From Ignavibacteria bacterium (lineage in GTDB: Bacteria; Bacteroidota; Ignavibacteria; Ignavibacteriales; Ignavibacteriaceae), in NCBI GenBank assembly GCA_030693705.1, contig JAUYAB010000022.1, positions 34,381-98,380 on the forward strand: DNA of 64,000 nt. The letters are read 5' to 3'. The notes beneath the pieces were generated by a model that was not told the origin of the DNA, made no database searches, and saw nothing but the letters and a program-made list of their open reading frames with translations. The position numbers and the translations under genes are program-made. How positions within the stretch are numbered: the stretch's first letter is position 1; every line of letters begins with the position of its first letter. Below, in pieces: positions 36,282 through 45,648 of the stretch.

Positions 36282-37456
36282 TGTTTACTTTTATTGCTGT
36301 AATTCTTGAAAATGTTTTGGTATCCCTCCGCAAAACTATTGAGTGAAAATTTTTTATCAACTGTTGCCCGACCGTTTTTTCGAACTTCATCCATCGCTTC
36401 ATCATGGAACTTCATAACGACTTGTTGCATCACTTGAAAGAGAGCTTGTTTGTTGCGGGGCTCAACTAAAAAGCCGTTAGCATTATGCTCTATTATTTCC
36501 GAAGGACCACCTTCGTTTGAAGCGATCACAATTTTATTGTAAGCTAAAGCCTCCAGTACCGTCAACGAAAAGGATTCCGGAACGATCGAGTAATTTATTA
36601 AAACATCGAATTGATTATAAAGAGCTTTTTTATCTTCCACATATCCTTTAAATAGAATCTTGTCAGAGAGATATAAATTTTCTGTTTTAACTTCTAAAGA
36701 ACGATAGAAAAATTTTGACGATTTCTCTTCCCGAGCTTCACCTATAACAAGCAATTTGCACTGTGGAAAGCTTGAAACAAGTTGAGAAAATGCATCGATA
36801 ATTTGGTCGTGTCCTTTTTCTCTAATAATGCTTCCAACGACGGCAAAATAAATTTTACTTGGAGAAACACGAACATTTGTTGTTTCTTCTGGAAGTGCCG
36901 GAAGGGAAATGCCATTATAAATTACCGTGATTTTGTTACGAGTCTGGTTACCGGTAAATTCAATAATATTTTCAGCGACACTTTTAGAAACGCAAATAAA
37001 CATGTCGGAATATTTCACTAATGTCTTGAGCAATCTTCCTTCGAAAGAATTCCTTTCATAGAGTAAATGTTGAATAACGAGTAACTTCTTCTTGAAAAGA
37101 AAAACAAGTGGAAGTGCAAATAATGCAGCAAAATTGCCGTTAGCTGCAATGACGGAGATTTTTTCTCTTCTCATAAAAAAATAAAGTGGAAAAACCGACT
37201 TAGTGATATTTATAAGAACGTTTAATTTGTCAAAGAAAGTCCAACCATCATTGGTTCGATAGATTTTTTTCAGACTCGCTAAAGTAAAAACGTTCAGCCT
37301 ATTTGCTAAAAACTTCTCAGCTGAAGTTCCGGGGGGTGTTGCCACAGAAAAGACAATGTCATCAACATGAAGCGCTATTTTTAATAACACCTCTTCGCCG
37401 CCGCCCCAGGAATCCATTACCGACAGAAGTAAAACAGAATTTTTGCTTTTCGCCAT
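36266..37456 (-). CDS. Glycosyltransferase family 4
   Basis: A 396-aa GT-B enzyme. VLLLSVMDSWGGGEEVLLKIALHV at the N terminus and FAVVGSIIREKGHDQIIDAFSQL, CKLLVIGEAREE, SIVPESFSLTVLEALAYNKIVIASNEGGPSEII in the C-terminal domain are GT4 features, with the EX7E catalytic pair in the last. It is the first gene of the three-gene leftward operon. Donor and acceptor are unknown; the cluster suggests surface polysaccharide. Confidence 0.88.
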   Translation of the reverse strand: MAKSKNSVLLLSVMDSWGGGEEVLLKIALHVDDIVFSVATPPGTSAEKFLANRLNVFTLASLKKIYRTNDGWTFFDKLNVLINITKSVFPLYFFMRREKISVIAANGNFAALFALPLVFLFKKKLLVIQHLLYERNSFEGRLLKTLVKYSDMFICVSKSVAENIIEFTGNQTRNKITVIYNGISLPALPEETTNVRVSPSKIYFAVVGSIIREKGHDQIIDAFSQLVSSFPQCKLLVIGEAREEKSSKFFYRSLEVKTENLYLSDKILFKGYVEDKKALYNQFDVLINYSIVPESFSLTVLEALAYNKIVIASNEGGPSEIIEHNANGFLVEPRNKQALFQVMQQVVMKFHDEAMDEVRKNGRATVDKKFSLNSFAEGYQNIFKNYSNKSKQCRAT

Positions 37457-37588
37457 CTTTCTTAAACAGTTGAAATTTTCATTCTAAATATGCAAAGAAA
37501 ACATTTTAGATGCTTTCTTTTCCCGTCCAAAATTTTGCTTCAATATGCTTATCTTTGTTCAAAGAAATGGAATCCTTCTAAAATTTAG

Positions 37589-38395
37589 ATGAAAATATCT
37601 GTAATAACGCCAACGTTTAATTCCGAAAAATATATCCGGCAGAATGTGCAATCTGTTGTTTCGCAGACGTACACAGATTACGAACATATTATTGTTGATA
37701 ATAAAAGCACGGATGCTACGCTTCAGTTTATCTGCGATGAGTATGAATCCAAAGGTTTGACGGAAAAACTTGTTATCGTCTCGGAAAAGGATAACGGGAT
37801 TTCGGAAGCATTCAACAAAGGGATTACCTTAGCTTCGGGAGAAATTATCGCATTCTTAAATTCCGACGATTATTATTTTAGCGAAGATGTTTTTCAAGAA
37901 ATTATTGACGCATTTGCCAACGAGGAAATTCTTTTTGTTCATGGGAACATTTATTTTGAAGACGAGAAATACGGGTCAAACATTCGCAAGCCGTTGATGT
38001 GCAAGGTTCAGCAAGCGATGCCCTTTAATCATCCGGCAATGTTTGTAAGAAAAAAATGCCTTGAAGAAGCCGGATTATTTGATACATCGTTTCGTTACGC
38101 AATGGACTTTGAACTTACTTGCCGGATGTTGCAAAGGATCCCAAATTTTTTGGAAAAAGGATTTTATCTTAACGATGTTCCACTCGTGTATATGCGCGGC
38201 GGCGGCGCGTCATGGTTGAAAGAAAAAGAAAGCGTTATTGAAGTTAAAAACGCTTTGCAAAAAAATGGATTGTGGAATTCCTTTGCAAAATATTTTTATG
38301 TTTTAAGAAGGGGAAGAATTCTTTTAAAATCATTTTTGGACAAAGTCGGATTGCTTCTTCTTGTAAAGTATTGGCGAAAATTTAAATGGAATTGA
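37589..38395 (+). CDS. Glycosyltransferase family 2
   Basis: A 268-aa GT-A enzyme of the type MKISVITPTFNSEKYIRQNVQSVVSQTYTDYEHIIVDNKSTDAT, with AFLNSDDYYF as DxD and MDFELTCRMLQR late in the domain. This form resembles colanic-acid/O-antigen transferases such as WcaA or PgaC-like short enzymes. A TATCTTTG box (37550-37557) 31 nt before the start could be a -7 element, but no partner box is spaced well. It overlaps the next gene by 10 nt. Confidence 0.88.
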   Translation: MKISVITPTFNSEKYIRQNVQSVVSQTYTDYEHIIVDNKSTDATLQFICDEYESKGLTEKLVIVSEKDNGISEAFNKGITLASGEIIAFLNSDDYYFSEDVFQEIIDAFANEEILFVHGNIYFEDEKYGSNIRKPLMCKVQQAMPFNHPAMFVRKKCLEEAGLFDTSFRYAMDFELTCRMLQRIPNFLEKGFYLNDVPLVYMRGGGASWLKEKESVIEVKNALQKNGLWNSFAKYFYVLRRGRILLKSFLDKVGLLLLVKYWRKFKWN

Positions 38396-39165
38396 ATCAG
38401 CGAATAAAAATATCCTCCCTCATCATCGCAAAAGATGAAGAGCAAAACATCCGGCGTTGCATCGAAAGCCAACTTAACTGTATTGATGAAGTCATTGTTC
38501 TTATTGACGATGCAACTACCGACCGCACCGAAGAAATAGTTCGCACTTTTCAGCAAGTGAAGTGCGAAAAAGTTATCTGGCAAGGATTTTCAAAAACTAA
38601 ACAACTCGGACTTTCGCTCGCTACCAACAATTGGATTTTTTGGATAGATGCCGATGAAGCAATAACCAAGCCTCTAAACGCTGAATTAATTCAATTTAAA
38701 AACGAACTTCCGAAATTAAACGCTTATTCATTTCCGAGACGCGCTTTCTTTCTCGGAAAATGGATAAAACATTCCGGCTGGTATCCAGGAAGAGTTACAC
38801 GGTTTTTCAGAAAAGATAAAATTCAGTTCAGCGAAAATGATGTTCACGAACATTTGGTTGTTAAAGAAGAAGTCGGCAGCTTCAAAAGCGATATTGATCA
38901 TTTTACGGATCCGACGATTGAGCATTATTTCACCAAGTTTAACATTTATACATCGCTTGCGGCAAAAGAGTTATACCAAAGAAAAAAATCTTTTAAGAAA
39001 ACCGATGTACTGCTTCGTCCCTTATTTATCTTTCTAAAAATGTATATTTTTCGTTTAGGATTTTTAGACGGCTTTCAAGGATTTCTCTTAGCCGTCTTTT
39101 CATCGCATTACGTTTTTACTAAATACGCAAAACTCTGGGAACTCAATCAAAAAAAGGAGAATTAA
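38386..39165 (+). CDS. Glycosyltransferase family 2, WaaE/KdtX type (second copy)
   Basis: A 259-aa paralogue of the protein at 29985-30743: ISSLIIAKDEEQNIRRCIESQLNCIDEVIVLIDDATTDRTEE, FWIDADEAIT (acidic pair) and C-terminal FLKMYIFRLGFLDGFQGFLLAVFSSHYVFTKYAKLWEL. Two such transferases in one cluster suggest two successive core-sugar additions. The start lies inside the previous gene. The downstream gene, DUF1844, follows by 3 nt although it is not an obvious glycan gene. Confidence 0.87.
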   Translation: MELNQRIKISSLIIAKDEEQNIRRCIESQLNCIDEVIVLIDDATTDRTEEIVRTFQQVKCEKVIWQGFSKTKQLGLSLATNNWIFWIDADEAITKPLNAELIQFKNELPKLNAYSFPRRAFFLGKWIKHSGWYPGRVTRFFRKDKIQFSENDVHEHLVVKEEVGSFKSDIDHFTDPTIEHYFTKFNIYTSLAAKELYQRKKSFKKTDVLLRPLFIFLKMYIFRLGFLDGFQGFLLAVFSSHYVFTKYAKLWELNQKKEN

Positions 39166-39168
39166 ATT

Positions 39169-39489
39169 ATGGCTGAAAATACTAATTACGAAGTGCTCTT
39201 TATGCAGTTAATCATGCAGCAACAGCAATGGGCAATGATGTCAATGGGGAAATTGAAAAACCCGATGAGTGACAAGATCGAACGCAATCTTGAAATGTCA
39301 AAATATGCAATTGATACTCTGGACATGCTTGCGGCAAAAACAAAAGGAAATCTCGGTGAGTATGAAGACAAATTTCTTAGTGAAGTTTTACGGGAATTAA
39401 AATTGAACTATGTTGAAGAAGTCGGCAAAGATAAAAAAGAAGAACCGACCACCACTACAACCGCGGATCCAAAACCACCGGAAGCCTAG
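39169..39489 (+). CDS. DUF1844 family protein
   Basis: A 106-aa cytoplasmic protein: FMQLIMQQQQWAMMSMGKLKNP, then AIDTLDMLAAKTKGNL and FLSEVLRELKLNYVEEV are the DUF1844 pattern, followed by a low-complexity Thr/Pro tail. Function unknown in this family. AAGGAG stands before the ATG. It sits between a glycosyltransferase and nadK, with the nadK start codon directly after its stop codon. Confidence 0.85.
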   Translation: MAENTNYEVLFMQLIMQQQQWAMMSMGKLKNPMSDKIERNLEMSKYAIDTLDMLAAKTKGNLGEYEDKFLSEVLRELKLNYVEEVGKDKKEEPTTTTTADPKPPEA

Positions 39490-40383
39490 ATGAAATTTGG
39501 GATCTTCGGTAATACAACAAAAGACGAACTTGCAACGACTCTGCAAATAGTGGTCGATCGTTTGCAAGAAAATCACTATGAGTTTCTTATCAATGAATCG
39601 TTGCAAACTTCGTTTCCAATTGCTTCTTCGAATAAAAAGTATTTTGCTCCCGCAGCAACTGTAGCCGAAACCTGTGATATTTTAATTTCGCTTGGCGGAG
39701 ACGGCACAATGCTTTCTACCGCCTATATTGCCCATAAATATGATAAACCGGTACTTGGAATTAATCTTGGTAAGCTTGGCTTCTTAGCTGAGGTTGATAT
39801 TAAAGGGATTGAACAGCTTTTTAACGATATTAAAAATTCACGTTATTCGATTGAAGAAAGAATTGTGCTGGTTGGAAACTGCAAAAATGTTTCTTGTAAT
39901 GAATTTTTTGCGGTGAATGATTTGGTTATTGATAAAGGCGCCTGGCCTAAAATGATCGAACTTACCATCTCAGTTGAAGATGAATACGTTACTACTTTTT
40001 CGGCTGACGGTTTGATCGTTGCAACACCAACCGGTTCCACAGGATATTCTCTTTCTGTCGGCGGACCGATCGTAAGTCCGAAAGCGGAAGTTATTACACT
40101 TAGTCCAATCTCTCCGCACAGTTTAACCATGCGTCCTTTGGTTTTGCCGAGCAGTGGGAAAATATATATTACCGCCGATTCACTGCACACAAAAGTGCAA
40201 ATAAACTGCGACGGGCAGCGAGTAATGGAATTTGCACCGCCGCTCCAAATAGTTATTTCCAAAAGTGAAAAGCCGTTACGGTTGGTACACATGGACTCTG
40301 TAAACTACTTCGAGATTCTCCGCTCAAAATTACTTTGGGGATTAGACGTCCGAAAAAATATTCACCAACGAAAAGGATCGTAA
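39490..40383 (+). CDS. nadK: NAD kinase
   Basis: It phosphorylates NAD+ to NADP+. The 297-aa protein shows ISLGGDGTMLSTA (catalytic D71 in GGDGT), LGINLGKLGFLAEV, the conserved NDLVI..G segment, and TTFSADGLIVATPTGSTGYSLSVGGPIVSP. Length and motif spacing are normal. Coupled to the DUF1844 gene and followed one base later by a thioredoxin-like gene. Confidence 0.97.
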   Translation: MKFGIFGNTTKDELATTLQIVVDRLQENHYEFLINESLQTSFPIASSNKKYFAPAATVAETCDILISLGGDGTMLSTAYIAHKYDKPVLGINLGKLGFLAEVDIKGIEQLFNDIKNSRYSIEERIVLVGNCKNVSCNEFFAVNDLVIDKGAWPKMIELTISVEDEYVTTFSADGLIVATPTGSTGYSLSVGGPIVSPKAEVITLSPISPHSLTMRPLVLPSSGKIYITADSLHTKVQINCDGQRVMEFAPPLQIVISKSEKPLRLVHMDSVNYFEILRSKLLWGLDVRKNIHQRKGS

Positions 40384-40384
40384 A

Positions 40385-40888
40385 ATGAAAACTTTATTCA
40401 TCGTTCTCTTTTTCTCAATCATTACCGTAGCGCAAACTACAAACCAGTGTGTGATTGATCAAAAATCAGGTAAACCGATGTTGGTTGGTCTTTGCGATCG
40501 AGCCTCACTTCAAGATACTTCTTTCGCTTGGTGGTTTAATTCCGAATATGAAAATTATGAGCTTGATAAAGAGACGCTCTCTCACATTAAAATTGATAGT
40601 GAGTTCCAATCAATAACCATAGTAATGGGAACGTGGTGCAGCGACAGTAGAAGAGAAGTCCCCCGCTTTTATAAAATTCTCGATTCATTGAATTTCCCTT
40701 CAACTAAAGTAAAGTTGATAATGGTGGATAGAAAAAAAGAAGCAGCCGGAATAGATATTTCTTCTTTTAACATTGAACTTGTTCCAACTATGATTTTTTA
40801 TAATGATGGATTAGAAGTTGGAAGAATTATTGAAACTCCGAAAGAAACGTTAGAAAAAGATATTATGGGAATATTAACAAAAAAATAA
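40385..40888 (+). CDS. Exported thioredoxin-fold protein
   Basis: A 167-aa protein with an N-terminal signal peptide (MKTLFIVLFFSIITVAQT). The thioredoxin fold is suggested by ITIVMGTWCSDSRREVPRFYKILDSL, in which the usual CxxC is reduced to a single Cys (WCSDS), and by VPTMIFYNDGLEVGRIIETP with the cis-Pro. Lacking the second cysteine it may not be a dithiol oxidoreductase; peroxiredoxin-like or binding function is possible. It ends next to the convergent pseudouridine synthase with no terminator visible. Confidence 0.78.
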   Translation: MKTLFIVLFFSIITVAQTTNQCVIDQKSGKPMLVGLCDRASLQDTSFAWWFNSEYENYELDKETLSHIKIDSEFQSITIVMGTWCSDSRREVPRFYKILDSLNFPSTKVKLIMVDRKKEAAGIDISSFNIELVPTMIFYNDGLEVGRIIETPKETLEKDIMGILTKK

Positions 40889-40889
40889 G

Positions 40890-41453
40890 TTAGAGTTCGC
40901 TTGCGTTTATTTCTTTAACCTCTCCCGGTAGTAAGTTTGCCAGATTGACTTTTCCAATTCTCACTCTTACCAATCGCAAAGTAGGGTGACCAACTTTTGC
41001 TGTCATCTTACGCACTTGTCTGTTTCGTCCTTCGATAATCGTAATGCTCAACCACGTTGTAGGAATAGTTTTTCGAAAACGGATTGGGGGAATTCTTTCT
41101 TCAAATTGCAGCGGATTTTTTAAAATTTTTACTTTCGCCGGAAGCGTTTTCTTCTTCTCAATTTCAACTCCTTTTCGTAGTCGGGCAACAGTTTCTTCAG
41201 TAGGAATTCCTTCAACCTGAACAAAATACTCTTTTTCTAATTTTTGTTTTGGATGCAACAATTTTTCGGTAAGCGCTTTATCGTTTGTTAAAAGAAGCAA
41301 ACCTTCGCTGTCATAATCAAGTCTACCAACCGGGTAAACATCATCCGGAAAAGCAAAAAGGCTGGCGAGAGTTTTTCTTCCGCTCGGATCGGTAAATTGA
41401 GAAAGTACCCCATAAGGTTTGTTGATCTTAAAATATTTAAATGTTTTTTTCAT
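40890..41453 (-). CDS. rluE: rRNA large-subunit pseudouridine synthase, RluE-like
   Basis: This 187-aa member of the RsuA/RluE family isomerises a uridine in rRNA to pseudouridine. FKINKPYGVLSQFTDPSGRKTLASLF and VYPVGRLDYDSEGLLLLTNDKAL carry the catalytic Asp (GRLDYDSEGLLLLT). It lacks an N-terminal S4 domain, which fits RluE (23S U2457) rather than RsuA or RluB. The C-terminal IIEGRNRQVRKMTAKVGHPTLRLVRVRIG is conserved. Single gene, convergent with the thioredoxin-like gene. Confidence 0.88.
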   Translation of the reverse strand: MKKTFKYFKINKPYGVLSQFTDPSGRKTLASLFAFPDDVYPVGRLDYDSEGLLLLTNDKALTEKLLHPKQKLEKEYFVQVEGIPTEETVARLRKGVEIEKKKTLPAKVKILKNPLQFEERIPPIRFRKTIPTTWLSITIIEGRNRQVRKMTAKVGHPTLRLVRVRIGKVNLANLLPGEVKEINASEL

Positions 41454-41550
41454 CTGACTTTTTTCTTTTCACTGCGTCAAAATTAGCAAAAAGATTTTCT
41501 TTCAGCAGCAAACTATTTCTTATTTTTACAAATAGAAAAAAAGAATCAAT

Positions 41551-42237
41551 TTGAAACCACCAAAAAATGACCCGATCTGGAAAATGATGGGCTTGCTGTT
41601 TAAACCGCATCCCTGGCACGGCATATCGATTGGAGATAACGCTCCGAACCAACTAACGGTTTATATTGAGATCGTTCCTACAGATTCGATGAAATATGAG
41701 ATTGATAAACAATCCGGTTATTTAAAAGTTGACAGACCTCAACGCTATTCAAATTTTTGTCCAACACTTTACGGGTTAGTTCCTCAAACATATTGTGCTG
41801 AAAAAGTAGCAGAATTAAGCATGGGAAAAACCGGGAGGAAAAATATTATTGGAGATGGCGATCCGCTTGATATTTGTGTGCTTACTGAAAAGACGATTAC
41901 TCAAGGTGGAATTTTGCTGGAAGTTATTCCCATCGGCGGTTTGCGGATGATCGATGGAAACGAAGCTGATGATAAAATAATCGCCGTAATGAAGGGAGAC
42001 GCTGTTTACGGAAATATGAAAAGCGTAAAAGATGTTCCGCCGAATGTAATTGATCGCTTACGCCATTATTTTTTAACCTACAAAGATGTTCCCGGTGATG
42101 AACACCATAAGCATTGTGAAATTGATGAAGTCTATGATGTTGAAACAGCGTACGAAGTGATCAAGAGAAGTCAGGAAGATTATCAAAAACGTTTTGGCGA
42201 TATTGAGGAAATGCTCACTTCAGCGCTACGCGGGTAA
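41551..42237 (+). CDS. ppa: Inorganic pyrophosphatase, family I
   Basis: It hydrolyses pyrophosphate to phosphate, pulling biosynthetic reactions forward. The 228-aa protein shows VYIEIVPTDSMKYEIDKQSGYLKVDR, and GDGDPLDICVLTE, the metal-binding DxDPxD-type motif, plus AVMKGDAVYGN. It has a longer N terminus and insertion than short bacterial enzymes. The TTG start at 41551 is accepted because upstream sequence is AT-rich and the next ATG lies 11 codons in, after the conserved-looking MKPPKNDPIWKMM. Confidence 0.92.
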   Translation: MKPPKNDPIWKMMGLLFKPHPWHGISIGDNAPNQLTVYIEIVPTDSMKYEIDKQSGYLKVDRPQRYSNFCPTLYGLVPQTYCAEKVAELSMGKTGRKNIIGDGDPLDICVLTEKTITQGGILLEVIPIGGLRMIDGNEADDKIIAVMKGDAVYGNMKSVKDVPPNVIDRLRHYFLTYKDVPGDEHHKHCEIDEVYDVETAYEVIKRSQEDYQKRFGDIEEMLTSALRG

Positions 42238-42242
42238 GTGCT

Positions 42243-42296
42243 GATGAAGATCACGAGCAAGAGTAAGATCATGATTACGATAAAAAATAAGAATTA
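42243..42296. repeat. Degenerate hexanucleotide array after ppa
   Basis: Nine six-base units of type GANNAN (GATGAA, GATCAC, GAGCAA, GAGTAA, GATCAT, GATTAC, GATAAA, AAATAA, GAATTA) begin a few bases after the ppa stop codon and fill the gap to the next gene. Confidence 0.55.
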
Positions 42297-42305
42297 GGAA
42301 AGAAA

Positions 42306-42548
42306 ATGGCTTATTATTTCAGAGATCAAAAAAAATATATTGAAGAACTTAAAAGGTATGAACCGAAGATGCAGCCGAAAGAACTTGAGGAATATAAAAT
42401 GTTCGTTAAGCGGCATAAAGATGAGGAGGAATTTGACTCGATCTCTTTCGGGAAACTAAAAGCTCTTTATGAAAAATATTATGCTCAACGCGAAAAAAAG
42501 AATTATGACCATCTCTTTAAAAAACCGGATCAAGATATTGATAATTAA
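42306..42548 (+). CDS. Small hypothetical protein, charged helical
   Basis: An 80-aa protein rich in Lys, Glu and Tyr (MAYYFRDQKKYIEELKRYEPKMQPKELEEYKMFVKRHKDEEEFD), predicted helical, no membrane segment. AGGAAAG before the ATG supports translation. No family recognised. It lies between pyrophosphatase and the DUF2723 gene; the role is unknown. Confidence 0.65.
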   Translation: MAYYFRDQKKYIEELKRYEPKMQPKELEEYKMFVKRHKDEEEFDSISFGKLKALYEKYYAQREKKNYDHLFKKPDQDIDN

Positions 42549-42583
42549 ACCCGCCCAAGTTTCGGTATTAAGCCGGAGTTTAA

Positions 42584-42591
42584 TAAATTTG
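42584..42591 (+). promoter_or_regulatory. Possible -7 box (TAAATTTG) before the DUF2723 gene
   Basis: TAAATTTG fits TAnnTTTG and lies 39 nt before the ATG at 42631, but the upstream -33 partner (TTTC near 42560) is weak. Listed as tentative. Confidence 0.3.
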
Positions 42592-42630
42592 AACTACTAA
42601 TTAAGAATCTCATTCACCCTTGAGGAACTA

Positions 42631-45600
42631 ATGAACTATAAGATTTTGAATAGAATTATTGCTGCGATTGTTTTTGTTATCTCAAACGTAGTACTCTTTT
42701 TAACCGTACAACCTTCCGTTTCATTCTGGGACTGCGGCGAGTTTATCGCCTCCGGATTTTCGCTTCAGGTACCGCATCCTCCGGGAGCTCCCTTCTTTTT
42801 ACTACTCGGAAGAGTCTTTTCTCTTTTACCGTTCGGCGAGAATATGGCATTCCGTTTTAATACCATTTCTGTTCTCGCGAGCGCATTCTCAATTCTTTTC
42901 TTATATCTGATTGCCGTTAAGTTGATTGAGAACTATAAAGGAAAAACTTATAACAGTCTTTCGGACGCTTTGCTCACTTACATTCCTGCAGCAATCGGCG
43001 CCCTTTCTTTTGCCTTTAGCGATACATTTTGGTTTAACGGTGTAGAAGCCGAAGTTTACGCAACGAGTACTTTCTTTTTAGCTTTAGTTGTTTATCTGAT
43101 GATAGTCTGGCACGAAAAAGCCGACAACAAAGACAATGAAAAATATATTTTACTGATTGCGTATCTTATTGGACTTTCAACCGGCGTTCATTTGATGAGC
43201 GTTTTGGCTATGATCTCGGTTGTGATGATTATTATGTTCAGAAAATATGTTGATGATGACGAAGCTTTAAAAAAATCAGGCTATATTTTTCTTGCCCATG
43301 CCGGATTATTAATTGTTATTGCCATCGCGCTTTGGGCTAATCAAACCGATGCCACTCCTCCAACTCCGGATCAATACAAAGAATTTGATTCCAGATTTAA
43401 AATGGTAATGGCGGGAATTAGCGTTCTATTTGTAGCTGCTTTGTGGAAAAAATTATTTAATCGAAATTCAATTTATATCGCTCTCGCAATTGGAGGTGTT
43501 GCTCTCTTTGTTGTTTATCCCGGAATTGTAAAAGTACTTCCCGGATTAATGTCGAGCATTTCCGGTGATAGCATCACAACAGAAATTCTTCTTTTAGCGG
43601 CTATCTTTGGAGCGTTAGGTTACGGTGTTTATTATGCGGTAAAAAACAATAAACCGACAATGCACCTTGTCTTTCTTTCACTTGTTTTTGCTTTGCTTGG
43701 ATTTACAACTTATACAATGGTAATTGTTAGAGCAAACCAAAATCCCCCGATGAATGAAAATGAACCGGACAATTTTTCTGAGTTGGTCTCATATCTTAAC
43801 CGCGAACAATATGGAGATTTCCCAACCTTTAAAAGAAGATTTGCTACCGAACCGCATCAGATGGGAGTTTACGAAAATTATACTTCCGATTTAGATTTCT
43901 GGTGGCGCTATCAAATGAACCACATGACCACAAGATATTTTATGTGGAATTATGTCGGGCGCGAATCATGGGATCAAGATTCCGGCGCGAATATGTGGCC
44001 TCTTAACGGTCTTGGGAACGCTTTATTCAAGCCGTTCAATATTCATTTTAACGGCGAGGCAAAAGATTCCCTCTTCGGTATTCCGCTTCTGCTCGGTTTG
44101 CTTGGAATGTATTTTCACTTTAAAAAAGATTGGAAGATGGCAAGCGTTTTTATGGTCCTCTTCGTTTTTATGGGATACTTGACGGCGTTCTATCAAAATC
44201 AGCAGGAGCCGCAGCCGCGCGAAAGAGATTATTTTTATGTCGGCGCTTTCTTCGTTTATTCTATTTGGATCGCAATAGGTCTCCGCGGAATTATTGATCT
44301 TCTCTTAGAAAAAATTAAATCTCCTTCTCTTGCAAGGAACGCTGCTTTCGCCGTGGTAGTGCTCGGAATTATTTTTGTTCCGGTAAGAATGCTGCAAGCA
44401 AATTATTTTACTCACGACCGTTCACGGAATTGGGTTCCTTGGGATTATTCTTATAACCTGTTACAAAGCTGCGCACCGAATGCGATCCTTTTTACAAACG
44501 GAGACAACGATACTTTCCCCCTCTGGTATTTGCAGGATGTTGAAGGCGTTCGGCGAGACGTTCGGATTGCTAACTTGAGTTTGCTGAATACAAGTTGGTA
44601 CATCAAACAATTAAAAAATCTTGAACCGTATGGATCAAAAAAAGTTGCAATGAATCTGGATGATTTGCAGATCGATGCGCTGCAGCCCGCTCAATGGGAT
44701 CCGCAGGATATTACCATTCCGGTGCCAAAGCAGCTTCCTTCTTCTTATAAGACTTACTCGGAAGGAAGAACAATCTTGAATACCGATCCTTCAATAAATC
44801 TTGATGAGTGGCAAGTTGAAGATTCAACGGTCATTCGTGACGGAAAACTTACCTGGAAGATGGATAATACCGTGGTTTACAGCGGCATAAAAGCTGTGCG
44901 CGTTCAAGATATTATGACCAAAGAAATCATCCAGGCAAATAACTGGCAAAGACCAATTTACTTTGCCGTAACCTGTTCGGATGACAGTAAAATCGGTTTG
45001 AATGATTATTTGAAAATGGAAGGCATGGCTTTCCGCCTCGTTCCCGAGAAAAAAAGGGCGAGGGTTGAATTTATTAATGAACCCGTTATGCGCAAGCAAG
45101 TATTTGATGAAAACGGAAGCTTCTCAAAAAAATATTTACCCGGGTTTAAATTCCGCGGCTTAAATGATTCAACTATTTTCTTTGACGAAAACCATACACG
45201 GTTAGTTCAAAACTATCGTAATGCTTTTATCCGGATAGCAATTTATTATATGAATACCGGGCAGCCGAACCAAAAAGCAGTGGAAGTTCTAAACCTGATG
45301 GAGAAGAAACTTCCGAGAAAAATTTTACCGATCGATTACCGCATCCTCTATGATATCGGGAATCTCTATTTTGCCGTTGGCGATCCGGCTAATTACAAAA
45401 GTATTGCTTCAGAAGTTGAAGAGAAAGCTTTAAAAGCAATTGCTGAAAATCCTCGTGGTATTACCAATTACTACAATCCATACCGCATGTTGTTAGACAT
45501 TTACGAAAACTTGAAAGAGTATGACAAAGGAATTGATCTGCTCCAAAAGATTTCCAACATGTACCCTGGCGACACTCAAGTTAAGAGTGAAATGGATAGG

Positions 45601-45648
45601 ATGAAAGCTGCAAAAGCGAGCAGGGATTCTTTAACTAAAGGGAATTAG
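42631..45648 (+). CDS. DUF2723 large membrane protein (protein O-mannosyltransferase-like) with TPR-like tail
   Basis: A 1005-aa protein with about twelve TM helices in its first 600 residues. The family start SFWDCGEFIASGFSLQVPHPPGAPFFLLLGR contains the acidic pair expected in GT-C glycosyltransferases acting with lipid-linked donors. Two soluble parts follow: a periplasmic region containing NAILFTNGDNDTFPLWYLQDVEGVRRDV, and a C-terminal helical tail (about 880-1000) with tetratricopeptide-like repeats. In Bacteroidota such proteins are thought to glycosylate exported proteins. Substrate is unproven. Confidence 0.88.
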   Translation: MNYKILNRIIAAIVFVISNVVLFLTVQPSVSFWDCGEFIASGFSLQVPHPPGAPFFLLLGRVFSLLPFGENMAFRFNTISVLASAFSILFLYLIAVKLIENYKGKTYNSLSDALLTYIPAAIGALSFAFSDTFWFNGVEAEVYATSTFFLALVVYLMIVWHEKADNKDNEKYILLIAYLIGLSTGVHLMSVLAMISVVMIIMFRKYVDDDEALKKSGYIFLAHAGLLIVIAIALWANQTDATPPTPDQYKEFDSRFKMVMAGISVLFVAALWKKLFNRNSIYIALAIGGVALFVVYPGIVKVLPGLMSSISGDSITTEILLLAAIFGALGYGVYYAVKNNKPTMHLVFLSLVFALLGFTTYTMVIVRANQNPPMNENEPDNFSELVSYLNREQYGDFPTFKRRFATEPHQMGVYENYTSDLDFWWRYQMNHMTTRYFMWNYVGRESWDQDSGANMWPLNGLGNALFKPFNIHFNGEAKDSLFGIPLLLGLLGMYFHFKKDWKMASVFMVLFVFMGYLTAFYQNQQEPQPRERDYFYVGAFFVYSIWIAIGLRGIIDLLLEKIKSPSLARNAAFAVVVLGIIFVPVRMLQANYFTHDRSRNWVPWDYSYNLLQSCAPNAILFTNGDNDTFPLWYLQDVEGVRRDVRIANLSLLNTSWYIKQLKNLEPYGSKKVAMNLDDLQIDALQPAQWDPQDITIPVPKQLPSSYKTYSEGRTILNTDPSINLDEWQVEDSTVIRDGKLTWKMDNTVVYSGIKAVRVQDIMTKEIIQANNWQRPIYFAVTCSDDSKIGLNDYLKMEGMAFRLVPEKKRARVEFINEPVMRKQVFDENGSFSKKYLPGFKFRGLNDSTIFFDENHTRLVQNYRNAFIRIAIYYMNTGQPNQKAVEVLNLMEKKLPRKILPIDYRILYDIGNLYFAVGDPANYKSIASEVEEKALKAIAENPRGITNYYNPYRMLLDIYENLKEYDKGIDLLQKISNMYPGDTQVKSEMDRMKAAKASRDSLTKGN

